Assembly: GCA_016946835.1 (NCBI GenBank) | Contig: JACVTC010000032.1 | Coordinates: 894,501 to 958,500, forward strand | Reading direction: 5' to 3' | Length of the DNA stretch: 64,000 nt | Source of the DNA: Neocallimastix lanati (nom. inval.) | Lineage: Eukaryota > Neocallimastigomycota > Neocallimastigomycetes > Neocallimastigales > Neocallimastigaceae | In this document: positions 33,034-51,266 of the stretch, piece by piece | Layout: every line of letters starts with the position of its first letter | Position numbering within the stretch: the stretch's first letter is position 1 | Notes under the pieces: generated by a model | Seen by the model: the letters and a program-made list of their open reading frames with translations, nothing else | Told to the model about the DNA's origin: nothing | Databases searched by the model: none | Position numbers and translations under genes: made by a program

Positions 33034-36000
33034 ATGCATTATAAAAATCCATATTTAAATGAATGGAAAGGTCGATAAAAATTATTAATAAAATGAATTA
33101 AAAGCATCGATTTTTTAGCTATTAAAAAAATATAAATATATATTTGTTTTTAGATAATTTCTAAAATATATTCATGTAATAAATGAAAAAAACTATATAT
33201 TACAATATTTTTTTATATTAGTTAAAGGAAGACCTGGCTTCTTAGAAATTTTTGCATGTGTTTTAAAAAAAGACAACAGAATTGATGATTATGATTTTTT
33301 TCAAAAATTATTTATCAGTTTTAGTAAGTATTAAATTTATTTCAATATATAAATTATATACTATTATAAATAATATCCTATTTATTAAATATACCATATG
33401 TAAAAAGATTTCCCATATACGTTCAATAATAATGAAATCCAATTTTTATTAAGTATTCTTGAGCGCTCTGATAATATTGATATTGTTAAAACTGTGATTG
33501 AGTTATTTCATCAATATATTCTTCATAATGGTATAATGAATTATGAATTATTTTTACATGAAGATATAGTTTATTAAAAATTAACAGTAATATTCATATT
33601 ATTTTATTTTACATTTAGAAAAAAATAAGCAAATAATGTTTTCTAACGGATTACTTGATGCATGTATATTTCGATTATTAAATAAAGATACAGATACCTA
33701 TTTTATAGAATTATTCGATTTAGTACAAACAGCAAATATCCCAAATGGTTAGATTATATAAATGATATTAAAATTTTTCCATGAAAAATACTTATATATA
33801 TATATAACCATTTTTTGTGATTATTAAATTGTATTATAAAAATATTTAATCTTTTCATATATAATATAGAATTAACAAAGCTTCAATGCCTAATATTTTC
33901 TAAAATTTTTGAAACATGTTTTGATGTTTATAGAAATGATTCAAATAAAATAAATAAAACTTTTGAATGCTTTAATACATTTTTAGAATCAGGTATACAT
34001 CTCACCTCACATATAAAATTACCTATATAAAAATTATTTAATATATTTATTATTTGTGGAATTATAATATATTATAATGTTGGGAATTTTAATTTTTTTT
34101 TTTCTTTATTATTATTGTTAGAATTCTTTATTTATTCTTTTTCAAAAGAATATTCTATTTATCCACTTTTAAAATTCTTAAACCCATTACATAAGGGAAT
34201 AAGTTCTGAAACTATTACACTTGTATTAGAGGCTGTAAATTCGATGACAAAATATAGTAATAATTTTTATAAAATTTGTATATTTATTTGAACTTTGTTT
34301 ATTACATTTGAAATGTGATATATATTCAATAAATTTAATAAATATAATAAATAAAGCAAATTTAATAATTAATAAATTAATAATTATTATATATAAATAT
34401 AGGACCTATTTTAGAAGATCTTGCAAAAACTCCAATAATTAAATTTTTGCTAAATCAAATTCTTAATAAAAATTTGGATGTAACAAAAGCTTCATATCAA
34501 CTTTTATTAAGATTATCAAATAATGGTAATTAATCATAGTTTTAAATATTAGTATTAATATTATTCTTCTAATTATTATAATTAATTTTAATATTACATT
34601 AAAGATACTTTACTCAATGATTTTTTGAAAGAATGGGGTTCAATACATGTATCATCAGTGATAAAAAGTAAAAATATTAATTTATTATATCCTGTAGCTT
34701 TACTTGTAAAAAAACTACTAACTAGAGGTAAATAAATTAATATATTTAATTTTTAATAGATATTTTATTTTATTAATATGTATTTTATGTATATAAGGAA
34801 AGTTAAAGAAAAATAATGATAATATTAATTCAGAAGCTATATTAAAAAATTTTAATGATCTGAGAGAAGTAAAAAGAAAAGAAACAGGAAATAATACAGA
34901 TTACAATATTGTACCGAAAAATTTTGAAAATAGAATATTAGAATTTCATCCTGTTGTATATACACTTGATAATATAGAAGGACCTATTTATATAAAAGAA
35001 GACGAATATTATAAAAGTAGTGATGAAGATGAAAATGATTATACTGAACTTTTATCTTCAGACAATCCAATACAAGGTGAAAAAGAAATAATAGATGAAA
35101 CTAGTAAAGAAATAAAACTTCCACTAGTAGAAGAAATACTAGATTTAGAAAAATTAGAAAAAGAAAAAGAGGATCTTACTGAAAAGCATAGAGAAGATAT
35201 GTTCAAGAAATATGATTTCAAAAAAAATGAAAAAGTTGTTACATATGATGAAATAAATGTCGATATAGATGATGAATATAATAAAATGAACACTATAAAT
35301 GAAGATATTAAATTAGACAATAATAATACGAATTTCAATGAAAAAATATTACAATTACGAAATAAGATGTTAACAACTGAAAAAAAAGAAAATAAAAATG
35401 ATGAGAAAGAATCAATATCTGTTAGTAATTCAATAAAAAAAGGAAAAGGGGATCTTAGAGAGATTATTAATAAAATTCCCGAAAATATAAATTCAGAAAT
35501 ATATTATAAAAATTTAAATAAATATGAAAATTTCATTAAAAATAAAATTATTAAGAAGAAAAATGATAACAAAACAAGAAATGATTTTTATAATTATAAA
35601 AATATACAACAAAATCGAGTAAACAGTATGTTCGAAAAGCAAGAAAATGAATATTCTACAAATTTATCCGAGAATTTAATTTCGTCAACAAATAATATAG
35701 ATGATTATATTTTAAATAATTCGTTTATAAATCTAATTAATGATTTTAATAATGATATTGACGAAAAAGACTATATAAGTGTTAATAAAATAGAAAATGG
35801 TATTGATTCCGATAGTGAAAAAAATAAAATAAGAAAGCCAATTACAATTTTTAATAGCAGAAAGAGTGATGAAACTATAGTCAGTATTATAGATAAAATT
35901 CAAAATTTACTAACTACTATTAATTTGAAAGAGGAAGATATTATAAATATCAACAATTTTTTGAACGAAATTGAATTTAAAACAAATAAAATAGATGATA

Positions 36001-36701
36001 ATGATGATATAGGTTACATTGTTAATAAAGAAATTTTATATAACTTTTACAATAATTTAAAAGAACTTAAAGCTGCTTATGATAATAATGAAGATATTGA
36101 AAAATATTCTTTGAAAAAATTTGGAGGGAATTTAAGTAGAGTAAATTTCCTTGATATATACAAAAATAAATTAACTAATGAGTTATATAACTCAGATTCC
36201 ATGACTAATATAGAATTATCACTTTTGGGATATCTAACAAACCAAAAAGATAAAAATAAAGAGTATAAAACAAAAAGATCGATGATATTAGATTTATTTG
36301 AAGTAGACAGTGATAATATCAGTGATGATTTGTATAATGATTGTATTTCTACATTAAAATATAATATAAATAAAAATAAAAAAAAATATTCAAAAAATAT
36401 TCAGTTAACAAAAAATGGCAAAAAATCAAAAAATAAATTATTAAAAATGAAAGCGACAGAGAAAAAAATAAATAGTATTAAAAATAAACAGAAAAGAATA
36501 TATGAGGAATATCAAAATGGTCTTCAAAAAAGAAAACCTCAAAAAGAAAGCATCAAAAAGAAAAATTCAGACCTTGAAAAAATTTTTTCAGACATTAATT
36601 TAGAAAAAGATTTAAAGCCAATTGATAATATGAGTGATAATTATTTACGTGAAAAACTTGAAGGTAATTTATAAAAATATATTATATATATATACATATA
36701 T

Positions 36702-36732
<31 letters not shown>

Positions 36733-36745
36733 TTTGTTTGTTTGT

Positions 36746-36784
<39 letters not shown>

Positions 36785-38490
36785 TTTGATGATAAAATAT
36801 TAAAAATAAACAATACTTTTTTAACAATTATAAATAAAATAAAAATAAAATGATATTTAATTCTTTTATTTATTTTTTATATATCAATTAAAGAATATGG
36901 ATCAGATATATTTAAATCCCAAACCATCAAATCAAAATCACTTCAAGAAATATCTAGAAATGGTTATTATCATATATAATTATTTAAAATTATTAATACT
37001 AATAATTTTAATTTAAATTATTAAATAATTTCAATTTAATAAATTTATTAGAATCAAATATTGAAATAATATCCATAAATAATGAACAAGAAAGCATGGA
37101 TGATAACGTTGATAACAATATTCTTAAAGCATTAGAAAAATTTAATAGTTACAATGAAAAATTAAATAATATTGATTTTATTACTCTTTCTATTTTAAAT
37201 GAACTTAAAAATGCAAAATTATTCCATGAAAAAATATCTATTTTATGCAAATTGCAAGAATTATCATTGTTTAAGAGTAAACATATAATAATTTAAATAT
37301 TTCTATAATTTAAATATTTCAAACATAAATATATAAATATTAATTTTTTTATATATTAATTATTTAAATGTTTTTTTTTTTTTTTTTTTTTCATGAAATT
37401 TAGAAAATATTGCAGATGCTTATTTATTTAAATTAATTGATGAAATATTAAATTATATAGATAATAATGATAACAAAGTTATTTTAAGACTTTGTTATAA
37501 TATTATATTAAATTTTATAAGAAATGGTAATATCTTCTATATATAATATATTTTAACTATTAATTATTATATATTTTTATTAAATTACTTATTATTATTA
37601 TGTTACCATGTTTACGAAAATTAAATATATAGAAAAATATAGAATAATCATTGGAACTAAAAATAATTTATTTAAATACTTAAATCATGGTTTACAGTCA
37701 TATAATACAAAAATTATTGAAGTCTGTTTCATTTTTATTAATATTACAATAATAATAATAATAATAATAAATTAATATATATATATTATCATATTAAAGA
37801 TTTCTGTTGAAATAGTTTATATATTTTCAAAAGAAGGTAATTTAAATGAATATAACGTTTAATATTAAAGCCTTAATAATTTTAATATATCATTATAATT
37901 ATTATTATAATAGTATTATTAAAATTATTAAAATTATAATTTTAATAGCCCTTTATACTGAAAGACTAATTGACGCAGGTATTATTTTTAAATGTAATTA
38001 AATTGGTATAATTTTTATAATTAATATTTATTTTATATTCTTGTCTTTGAAATTCTATACATTAAGGTGTTTTAGAATCTCTAGCTATATTGAGACATCA
38101 TACATCAAATGGAACAATATTAAAATTATCACAAGATTCATTCAAATTATTAGTTAGTCGTGGTGGTAATAACTAATCAAAAATCAATAAAAGTATAATC
38201 AATATTATAAAATTATTTATTTCATAATTTTAATTTTAAATACCTTTATAATAAATTTATAGGAGAAAAAGCAAGAAAATTAGCAAAATATTTATTAAGT
38301 AATCCATGGGAAAAAGTTTATCAAGTTTGGCTCTTATCAGAAAGTAATTAAATTTTATTATTATTTAAATGTATATTTATAATTATAGATTCGCATAAAA
38401 CTTATATAACTTATATATTATATATTCATTTAAATGACAGATGAAAGTTTAATTAAAGAATTTTCTCTTAACGAAACTAATTTGGAATAA
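33034..38490 (+). CDS. Large HEAT/ARM-like helical-repeat protein, function unknown (18 exons)
   Basis: I do not recognise the family. Exons: 33034-33070, 33222-33323, 33408-33530, 33619-33747, 33870-33992, 34122-34256, 34403-34525, 34605-34727, 34798-36663, 36894-36962, 37052-37276, 37404-37526, 37633-37721, 37800-37836, 37949-37978, 38067-38165, 38263-38343, 38441-38490. They sum to 3564 nt, or 1187 aa, in phase throughout. Exons 2-8 each encode one amphipathic helical unit of about 34-45 aa (for example GRPGFLEIFACVLKK and KQIMFSNGLLDACIFRLL). A 622-aa charged, probably disordered insert (exon 9, with coiled KKNSDLEKIFSDINLEKDL) splits these from more helical units in exons 11-17. The first exon and the GTCGAT and GTCTGT donors are the weakest parts of the model. 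It is a scaffold-like repeat protein; its proximity to SMC6 does not by itself imply shared function. Confidence 0.72.
36690..36788. repeat. (TTTA)n microsatellite in an intron
   Basis: About 24 tetramers with a short TTTG interruption, inside the intron between exons 9 and 10 of the HEAT-like gene. Similar tracts occur at 31365-31425, 38600-38710, 40985-41055 and 44935-44980. Confidence 0.95.
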
Positions 38491-38502
38491 TAATAATTAT
38501 AT

Positions 38503-38506
<4 letters not shown>

Positions 38507-38562
<56 letters not shown>
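38507..38562. repeat. 56-bp poly(A) tract
   Basis: It lies 16 bp after the stop codon of the HEAT-like gene, in the 0.4-kb gap before SMC6. A (TTTA)n run follows at about 38600-38710. It could be a polyadenylation-linked A tract or a plain homopolymer. Confidence 0.9.
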
Positions 38563-38564
<2 letters not shown>

Positions 38565-38656
38565 TAAATATATTGTAATTAAGTTTTTTTTTTTAATTAA
38601 TTATTTATTTATTTATTTATTTTTTATTTATTTTTTTATTTTTTTATTTTTTTATT

Positions 38657-38707
<51 letters not shown>

Positions 38708-38875
38708 TTTGTAATAATTTTAATAACATATTAATAATATTAATAATTGAAACACGTGATATACTAATATTTTTTGGAACTTCCAAAATGTATATATTCT
38801 AAAGTTGTTAATTATTTAATACTTTTTTTCGAAGTATATTTTGAAAAATTATAAGATCAAAAAGAACAAATTTTA

Positions 38876-44884
<6,009 letters not shown>

Positions 44885-45227
44885 TTGAATAATATATATA
44901 ATAATAAAAAATATTGATTTATATGTTAATATTTATTTATTTATTTATTTATTTATTTATCTATTTATTTATTTATTTGTTTATTTGATTTAAAAATAAT
45001 TTAAAAAAAAAAAAAACATAAAAAAATATACTTATTCTATTATTCTAAAATTAATAATTTTTATTTTAATTTATTATTTTTAAATTTTTAAATACTTCAA
45101 TTACTTATGTTTATTTTTTCAATAATTATTTGTAATTTTTAAATTGTATCTTCTCAAAGATATATATTAATAATTTCTATTTACTTTTTATTAATTATTT
45201 AGTATTTTTTATTTTTATTTTTTATCT

Positions 45228-45868
45228 TACATTTTTCCCCTCAGGACATATAACCTTTTATGGGGTTCGCTGAGGGAAGACCATCGTAATTCTCGTGGTA
45301 CCGAAGGTAATGGTAAAAAATCTAAACATTGAGCAATGAATGTTTTTGGTATAATTGCTAATTGCAGTTATTTATAATCGATATTGTTTATCAAAGTTTT
45401 ATTTTTAAAAATTTTAAGGAATAGTATTTTATATTCGTGTATCTTTTTTTTTTTTTTCCCATATTTTCACCCTTTTCATTTATTATTTCTTCACGTATGA
45501 ATCATTCATATTAGTACTATAATGTTATATTTATCATGTGTTATAATAGAATCAGGTATTATTCTAAACCCACTATCCCTATCTCTAATTCCTTCACGAA
45601 TACTCAATATTTTAATATCTGTATTAACTGAAATATTAATTGCTAAAACACTGTAAAGCGTAATGGACTTACTCATTTTAATTTTTGTTTTTTTTTTTTT
45701 CTATTTGTAATTGTCTTTAAAAAAATCGGTAATAGTTCATTCCTAACTCCTTTCTCTAATTTTTATCCATTTCTCAACCATTATAGAACAATATTGAAAT
45801 GTTCAAACATGAAAATCTCTGGTATGTGCAGCCTTTATATTGGTATCCACAATTTCTGCCAATTCACT
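45228..45868 (-). pseudogene. Unidentified degenerate coding sequence
   Basis: Several minus-strand pieces translate into protein-like sequence richer in GC than the surroundings. ELAEIVDTNIKAAHTRDFHV is at 45809-45868. KLEKGVRNELLPIFLKTITN is near 45705-45765. A 56-aa frame at 45506-45676 begins MSKSITLYSVLAIN. LPSVPRELRWSSLSEP and HKRLYVLRGKM are at 45228-45322. They lie in different frames separated by stops and poly-A slips and cannot be joined by good introns. A dead gene or transposase is likely; I cannot name the family. Confidence 0.3.
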
Positions 45869-45873
45869 AATAA

Positions 45874-45955
45874 TAATTTAAAATATAGATATAGTATATA
45901 TTTTAAATTAGTAATTATAGTAATTATTACAATCTGAAAGATTGTAATAATTACT
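45874..45955. repeat. Two adjacent perfect palindromes
   Basis: 45874-45910 has 14-bp arms TAATTTAAAATATA/TATATTTTAAATTA around a 9-nt centre. 45919-45955 has 17-bp arms AGTAATTATTACAATCT/AGATTGTAATAATTACT around GAA. They could act as hairpins or as a decayed terminal-repeat junction. Confidence 0.85.
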
Positions 45956-46068
45956 GTGGTATTTCACTCATCAATGTAGGATTAAAGATTCTGTTGAAAG
46001 TTGTGTCAAAAAAGTAATTTCGGACTATGTTTTTTCTCATGGAATTATTAGACTAGAATAGTTTGGTT

Positions 46069-49000
46069 TTAGACCATCAATGTTTAGAGTAGGAGAATAA
46101 GTTAATTCATAATCGATTCCCCATTTTTGTTTAAATCCACGAGCAACTAAACGAGCTTTATATTTATAAATATTATTATTTGAATCACGTTTAGTGTTGA
46201 AAACCCATTTTGTGGTAATGATGTTTTTGTTTTTAGGTACATTTTTAACAAAAGTCATAATATTATTAGAATAAAGGTTATTAAGTTCATCATTAATAGC
46301 CTCAATCCAGTTATTTTTGTCATCACTGTTTATTGCTTATTCATATGTATTAGGAATGTGACAAAATATAGAAGCAATAATAATGTCGTTGATTTGGTCT
46401 AGTTTTCTACGAGTACTAATATTAGTAGGTGCAGTCTCTTTATATTTTGGACTAAGTGGTCTTTTATAGATGTTGCCATATTCTGTATTGGCTACAATGT
46501 CATCCGTAATTTCATCTTTATTAAAATCAATAACACTTGATGCATCTATAAGAGATTTGTGGGCATAATTTTCTTTGTTTACTATATTATTGTTGTTAAA
46601 TTTATTATTTATTTCGTTATTATTAGTAAGTGAAATTTCGTCTGTTTTTTGAGAAATTTGGTTGGTTGAAGAATCGGTTATTAAAGGTAAATTCTGATTA
46701 ATATTATATGGAAGAGTTATATTTTTAAGATTTTCCATTACCGTATTTTTATTATCTGAAGGAATATTATTGATATCTATTGTAGGAGTGGAGAAATTAT
46801 AGTTTTTCTTCATAGAGTCGCTGGATTTTGAATTTTGTTGAATTAATTCATTATTTTTCGATAAAAAATTTTTATTAATTAAATTTTGATCATTTTTTGG
46901 TAAATTTTTGATATTCATTGATTTATTTGAATTATTAATAGATTTATGTGAATCATTATTGTTGTCATATGTTATATGTGATTCATTAGTGTTATTTGAA
47001 ATTATTGAATTATTTGAAAATTTTTTGATATGATATGAATATGATTTTGCTTCAGCCAATAGATTTTCTTGAAAATTTTCATTATTTTTTGAAAAATTTT
47101 TATTATTAAAATATTTTTTCATATTATTATTATTTATTGTAAAATTCTGTAAATTTAGGCTTGTTTTTTTATTATTTAAAAATATTTTATTTTTATCAAA
47201 ATTTTCAAATTCGGTTATTTTTTCTTTTCCTTTGTTCCTGCTGGAAGTTGAGGCGGCGTAAGCAGGATCTTCTGGTTTATATTTTTCAATAATGTTAGAA
47301 TTAAAATTGGTATTCTTAGTATTATTTCTAAACTTTTTATTATAATTTTTATTTATTATTTCTAAATTTCTATTTATCTCATTCAAATAATTATTTTCAG
47401 AATTATTTTTGTCAACATTGTTGAAATTGAATTTCAATTTAAATTCACAATTATTTTTATTTTTAATTTCAGGATAAATTTTTGAATTAATTTCAACATC
47501 TTTATTTAAATTATGATAATTTTTCTGGTTTATATCTTTATTATCAAAATCTTGGTTTTCTTCATTTAACGATATATTATTGACATGCTTATTTTTAATG
47601 TAATTACTTTTATGTTCTGTATTAGTAGTCCTTTCATTATTAATATTTTCATTTAAAATGTTTTCTTCATTTAAGATGTTTCTTCCATTAAAATTAATTT
47701 CATTGTTTATATTATTATCTTCATTTATATTATTATCTTCATTTATATTATTATCTTCATTTATAATATTATCTTCTGGATTCCTATCTCTTCTATTGTT
47801 GTCTTTCATAAATGAGAAGAGTCTTTATAATTGCTTGTTTCGTATTTGTGTTTACTAGACTCTTCTTCAACGAATTCTACATCGTTAGTATAATGCATTT
47901 TATTATTTTCAATATCCATGATAATATATGAATATTTTTTATCATCAAATCCCAAGAATACGCCCTTCTTAGCATTTGGTAAAAATTTTGATTTGTGTTG
48001 TGTATCATCCCTGTAATAACACACACAACCAAAAGTTTTTAAATGTTTTAACTCTACCTTTTTGTTGTAAAATACTTCATTGGGTATTAAAAATTTATTT
48101 CCTGAATGGGGAATTAAGTTATATATGTAGCATGCCTGTTTTATGGCAAAATTCCAAAAGTTTTCTGATAATTCTGCTCAATATAGAAGAGTTTTAGCTG
48201 AATTTCTAAGAGTTCTGTTTATTCTTTCAGCTTTTCCATTAACTTCAGGACAACCTGGGGGAGAATAGGTTTTTTCTATTCCATTTTCTTTACAGTATTT
48301 ATTAACTGTTTTATTTTTAAATTCCTTTCTTCCATCTGATTTAAATATTTTAATATTATATTCTTCAAATTGGTTATTTAAGTACTTGAAGAATTCCACA
48401 ATTAATTCAGGGGCTTCGGCTTTAGATTTTAAAGTATATATCTACTTTTCTTGAGAATTCATCCATGAATGTAATAAACTATTTTTTATTATTAATAGAT
48501 GAATTGTATGGACCTGAAATGTCTGAATGTATTATTTCTAATATTTTCGTAGCTTTTGGTGTTTTCCCTCCGTGTGATTTCCTTGACATTTTAGCTACTC
48601 TATATTCTATGCATTTAGGTGTTTTTATTTGGTGTAAACTTAGATATTTGTTTATGTTTTCTAGGTAATAATGACCTAGTCTTCTATGCCAAATTTCAAG
48701 GCTTTTTTCATCAACTTCGTTTAATGCCATAATATTTTTATCTTTTTCTTCAATGTTTTTATTAATCTTGTAAGTATTTACTAAGAATTGATTATCATTT
48801 GTAGAATAATAAGTTCCTATATATACATTATTTGGACCTCATAAGTTAAATCTTCCACGTGTATAATCATCAGTGTCAATAATAATTCTATATCTTATTT
48901 TGACCAGTTCTATTCCACTAATAAGATTTTTAGTTGCAGATTTTGAATAAAATACCCTGTCTAGTCGTACATATATTCCATTAATGTAACATTCGTAAGT

Positions 49001-50456
49001 ACCATATCCTTCGAAGCTACACATTGTCCCATTGGCACATCTTAACTTTATTTTGCAGTGAATAAAATTATTTAGCAAATTAAAATCATTAGTTATATGT
49101 TCTCCAACACCAGTATCATATAACCATTCACTAGTCTTATCATTTTCTTCATAATAATTGATGTTGTTTACATATAATTCTTCTTTTTTATTAGGAATAA
49201 TAAAACTGTCATTCACGTATTCAATTAATCCAGAAAATTTAACCTTATTGTTAATGTTTATTTCTTCTTGTTTTTCTATCAGTGCCCTTGTGTCTTCAAA
49301 ATCAAAATTATTGTCATAACTACTGGCACTGTCTGGATCAGAAATTTTACTTATTAAATGTAAAGACTTCCTTGGATAATCATTTAATGTGATTTTTACT
49401 TGAAGCTTTTCTTGCCTCCCTTTATTATGATTTGACTTCGTTTTCATATTATAAATGCAGTTTCTGGTAGAGTGTCCTTTAACTTCACAAATGTGGCAAT
49501 ATGATTTATTATTATTGTCTTTGTTACTATTATCTTTATTATTATTGTTATATTGGTTACCATTTTGCTTTCCTCTGTTCTTAGAGTTAGAGCTTTTGTT
49601 ACTATGGTTGTTGTGTTGATTTTTCTTTGATAGTTCTTTTTCCTCTACCGATAAAATCTAGATCCATTGGATCATCTTTTTTAATGGTTTTGTTATCTTC
49701 CCAATTTTCTAGGTAAGATTTTGCATAAATAAAACTTTTGAGATTATTAATATACACATTAGGGTCACTATTCAAATTAATTTGAATTATATTTTTATAA
49801 TCATCCGATAGTATGTTGTAGAGATATTTTAATTTTTCCTTATCAGTGATCTCCACATGTTGTTATTCCATATCATCGAAAGTTTCTTTCATAAGTTCTT
49901 GCTTTTCAATGATTTGATTTCTATCTCTGGCTTTAATACTTCTTAACCTTTTAAGCCAGTATTCCATATCAGCATTTGAATTTCCATATTTTGATTTGAG
50001 TCTTTCCATTATACGGAAACCATTATTAAGTCTGTTGATTTCTCTTAAAACAGAATCATCGACATTCTTACTGATCATGAGTATCATGTCAGCATCGATT
50101 TTTTCTGCTTCCTCAACTAATCTGATATGATTAAGAGGATTACCAAAAAAGTTAGTTAGCTGAGTATTGATATCAACGTCATTGTTTCGATTAACCTTAG
50201 CATTATTGTTTCGAATAGGTGCAGCAGGAGCTTGCGGCAACATTTTGGTAATTAATTTAGTAATTACCTTGTTGGTAACATCGTTGACATTGGGGTTATA
50301 ATTAAAACCTACATCATTAAGTTTTCCAACGACGTCGACTTCCATGAATTCCTTAATGTCTTGACGTTTAGCGGCATTGTCAATAAGGAATTTCCACTCA
50401 TTAAAGTTGGATTTTCCATTGAGGCGTTGGTCCTTAGCTAAGTTAAAGTCTTGCAT
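46069..50456 (-). pseudogene. Decayed copy of copia family A (gag-pol, 3' truncated)
   Basis: It is closely similar to the intact ORF at 51267-56864 but broken by several stops and frameshifts. Gag (49863-50456) stops at ME-stop-QHVE. The next pieces are 49602-49856, 48839-49447 (protease with DTGVGEH in place of DTGAGEH), 48479-48730, 48178-48399 (integrase, with SDGRKEF in place of SDGGKEF), 47806-48024, 46337-47809 (linker) and 46037-46258 (RT start, KARLVARGFKQKWG). The match ends at about 46069 inside RT, so the RT catalytic site, RNase H, polypurine tract and 3' LTR are missing. Deletion or an abortive copy could explain this. Confidence 0.93.
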
Positions 50457-50517
50457 GATTTCGAAGCGGTGAAGCGTATTAATTAAGTACTTTTAATAAT
50501 AAATGATATGAGTCAAC

Positions 50518-50531
50518 TGAGACTCTTAATC
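50518..50531 (-). promoter_or_regulatory. Primer-binding site of the decayed family A copy
   Basis: GATTAAGAGTCTCA on the minus strand, directly next to the LTR at 50532. Confidence 0.85.
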
Positions 50532-50852
50532 TGTTAGCTTTATTAAATTTAGATCTATAATAATATTCCTTATGGAATATGGTATACAAGGGAAATAAGT
50601 GTATGATCTATCTTTCAGCTTTAAATAAATAATAAAGTCACATGTTATTACATGCGTTTTCCATAACATAGAATAAATTAAAAATTAATTAAATAAATAT
50701 TAAAAGATAATTAACATAGATTTATACAAGACGATAGATCATAATACATTTAAGTAATCATTAAATATAAATAAATAAATACACATAAATATAAATAAAT
50801 ACTATAAATAAATAAATTAAATATATAGTTAAATTATGAGTGCAAGTCAACA
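50532..50852 (-). repeat. 5' LTR of the decayed family A copy
   Basis: 321 bp, near-identical to the two LTRs of the intact copy, with a handful of differences (for example TGTTATTACATGC in place of TGTTACAACATGC). On the outer side it abuts a (TTA)n tract. Confidence 0.93.

Positions 50853-50926
<74 letters not shown>
50853..50926. repeat. (TTA)n tract between two copia copies
   Basis: 74 bp of pure ATT/TTA triplets joining the 5' LTR of the decayed copy to the 3' LTR of the intact copy. Confidence 0.95.
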
Positions 50927-50927
<1 letters not shown>

Positions 50928-51246
50928 GTTAGCTTTATTAAATTTAGATCTATAATAATATTCCTTATGGAATATGGTATACAAGGGAAATAAGTGTATG
51001 ATCTATCTTTCAGCTTTAAATAAGTAATAAAGTCACATGTTACAACATGCGTTTTCCATAACATAAAATAAATTAAAAATTAATTAAATAAATATTAAAA
51101 GATAATTAACATAGATTTATACAAGACGATAGATCATAATACATTTAAGTAATCATTAAATATAAATAAATAAATACACATAAATATAAATAAATACTAT
51201 AAATAAATAAATTAAATATATAGTTAAATTATGAGTGCAGTCAACA
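50927..51246 (-). repeat. 3' LTR of intact copia family A
   Basis: TGTTGACTGCAC at the start (minus strand) and AAAGCTAACA at the end. It is preceded by the purine tract at 51247-51259. Confidence 0.95.
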
Positions 51247-51266
51247 CTCCCCCTCAAATAATATTT

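Larger units (their letters stand above)
44885..46068. other. Intergenic region with decayed coding scraps and palindromes
   Basis: It contains a (TTTA)n run near 44935-44980, poly-T at 45447-45458, minus-strand coding-like scraps at 45228-45868 (listed separately) and two adjacent palindromes at 45874-45955. The right edge is the truncation point of the copia copy. Confidence 0.5.

Noticed and set aside
35199-36674. Stand-alone 491-aa Asn/Lys-rich protein
   Set aside because: The frame is open upstream to the acceptor at 34798 and is exon 9 of the HEAT-like gene; the Met at 35199 is internal.
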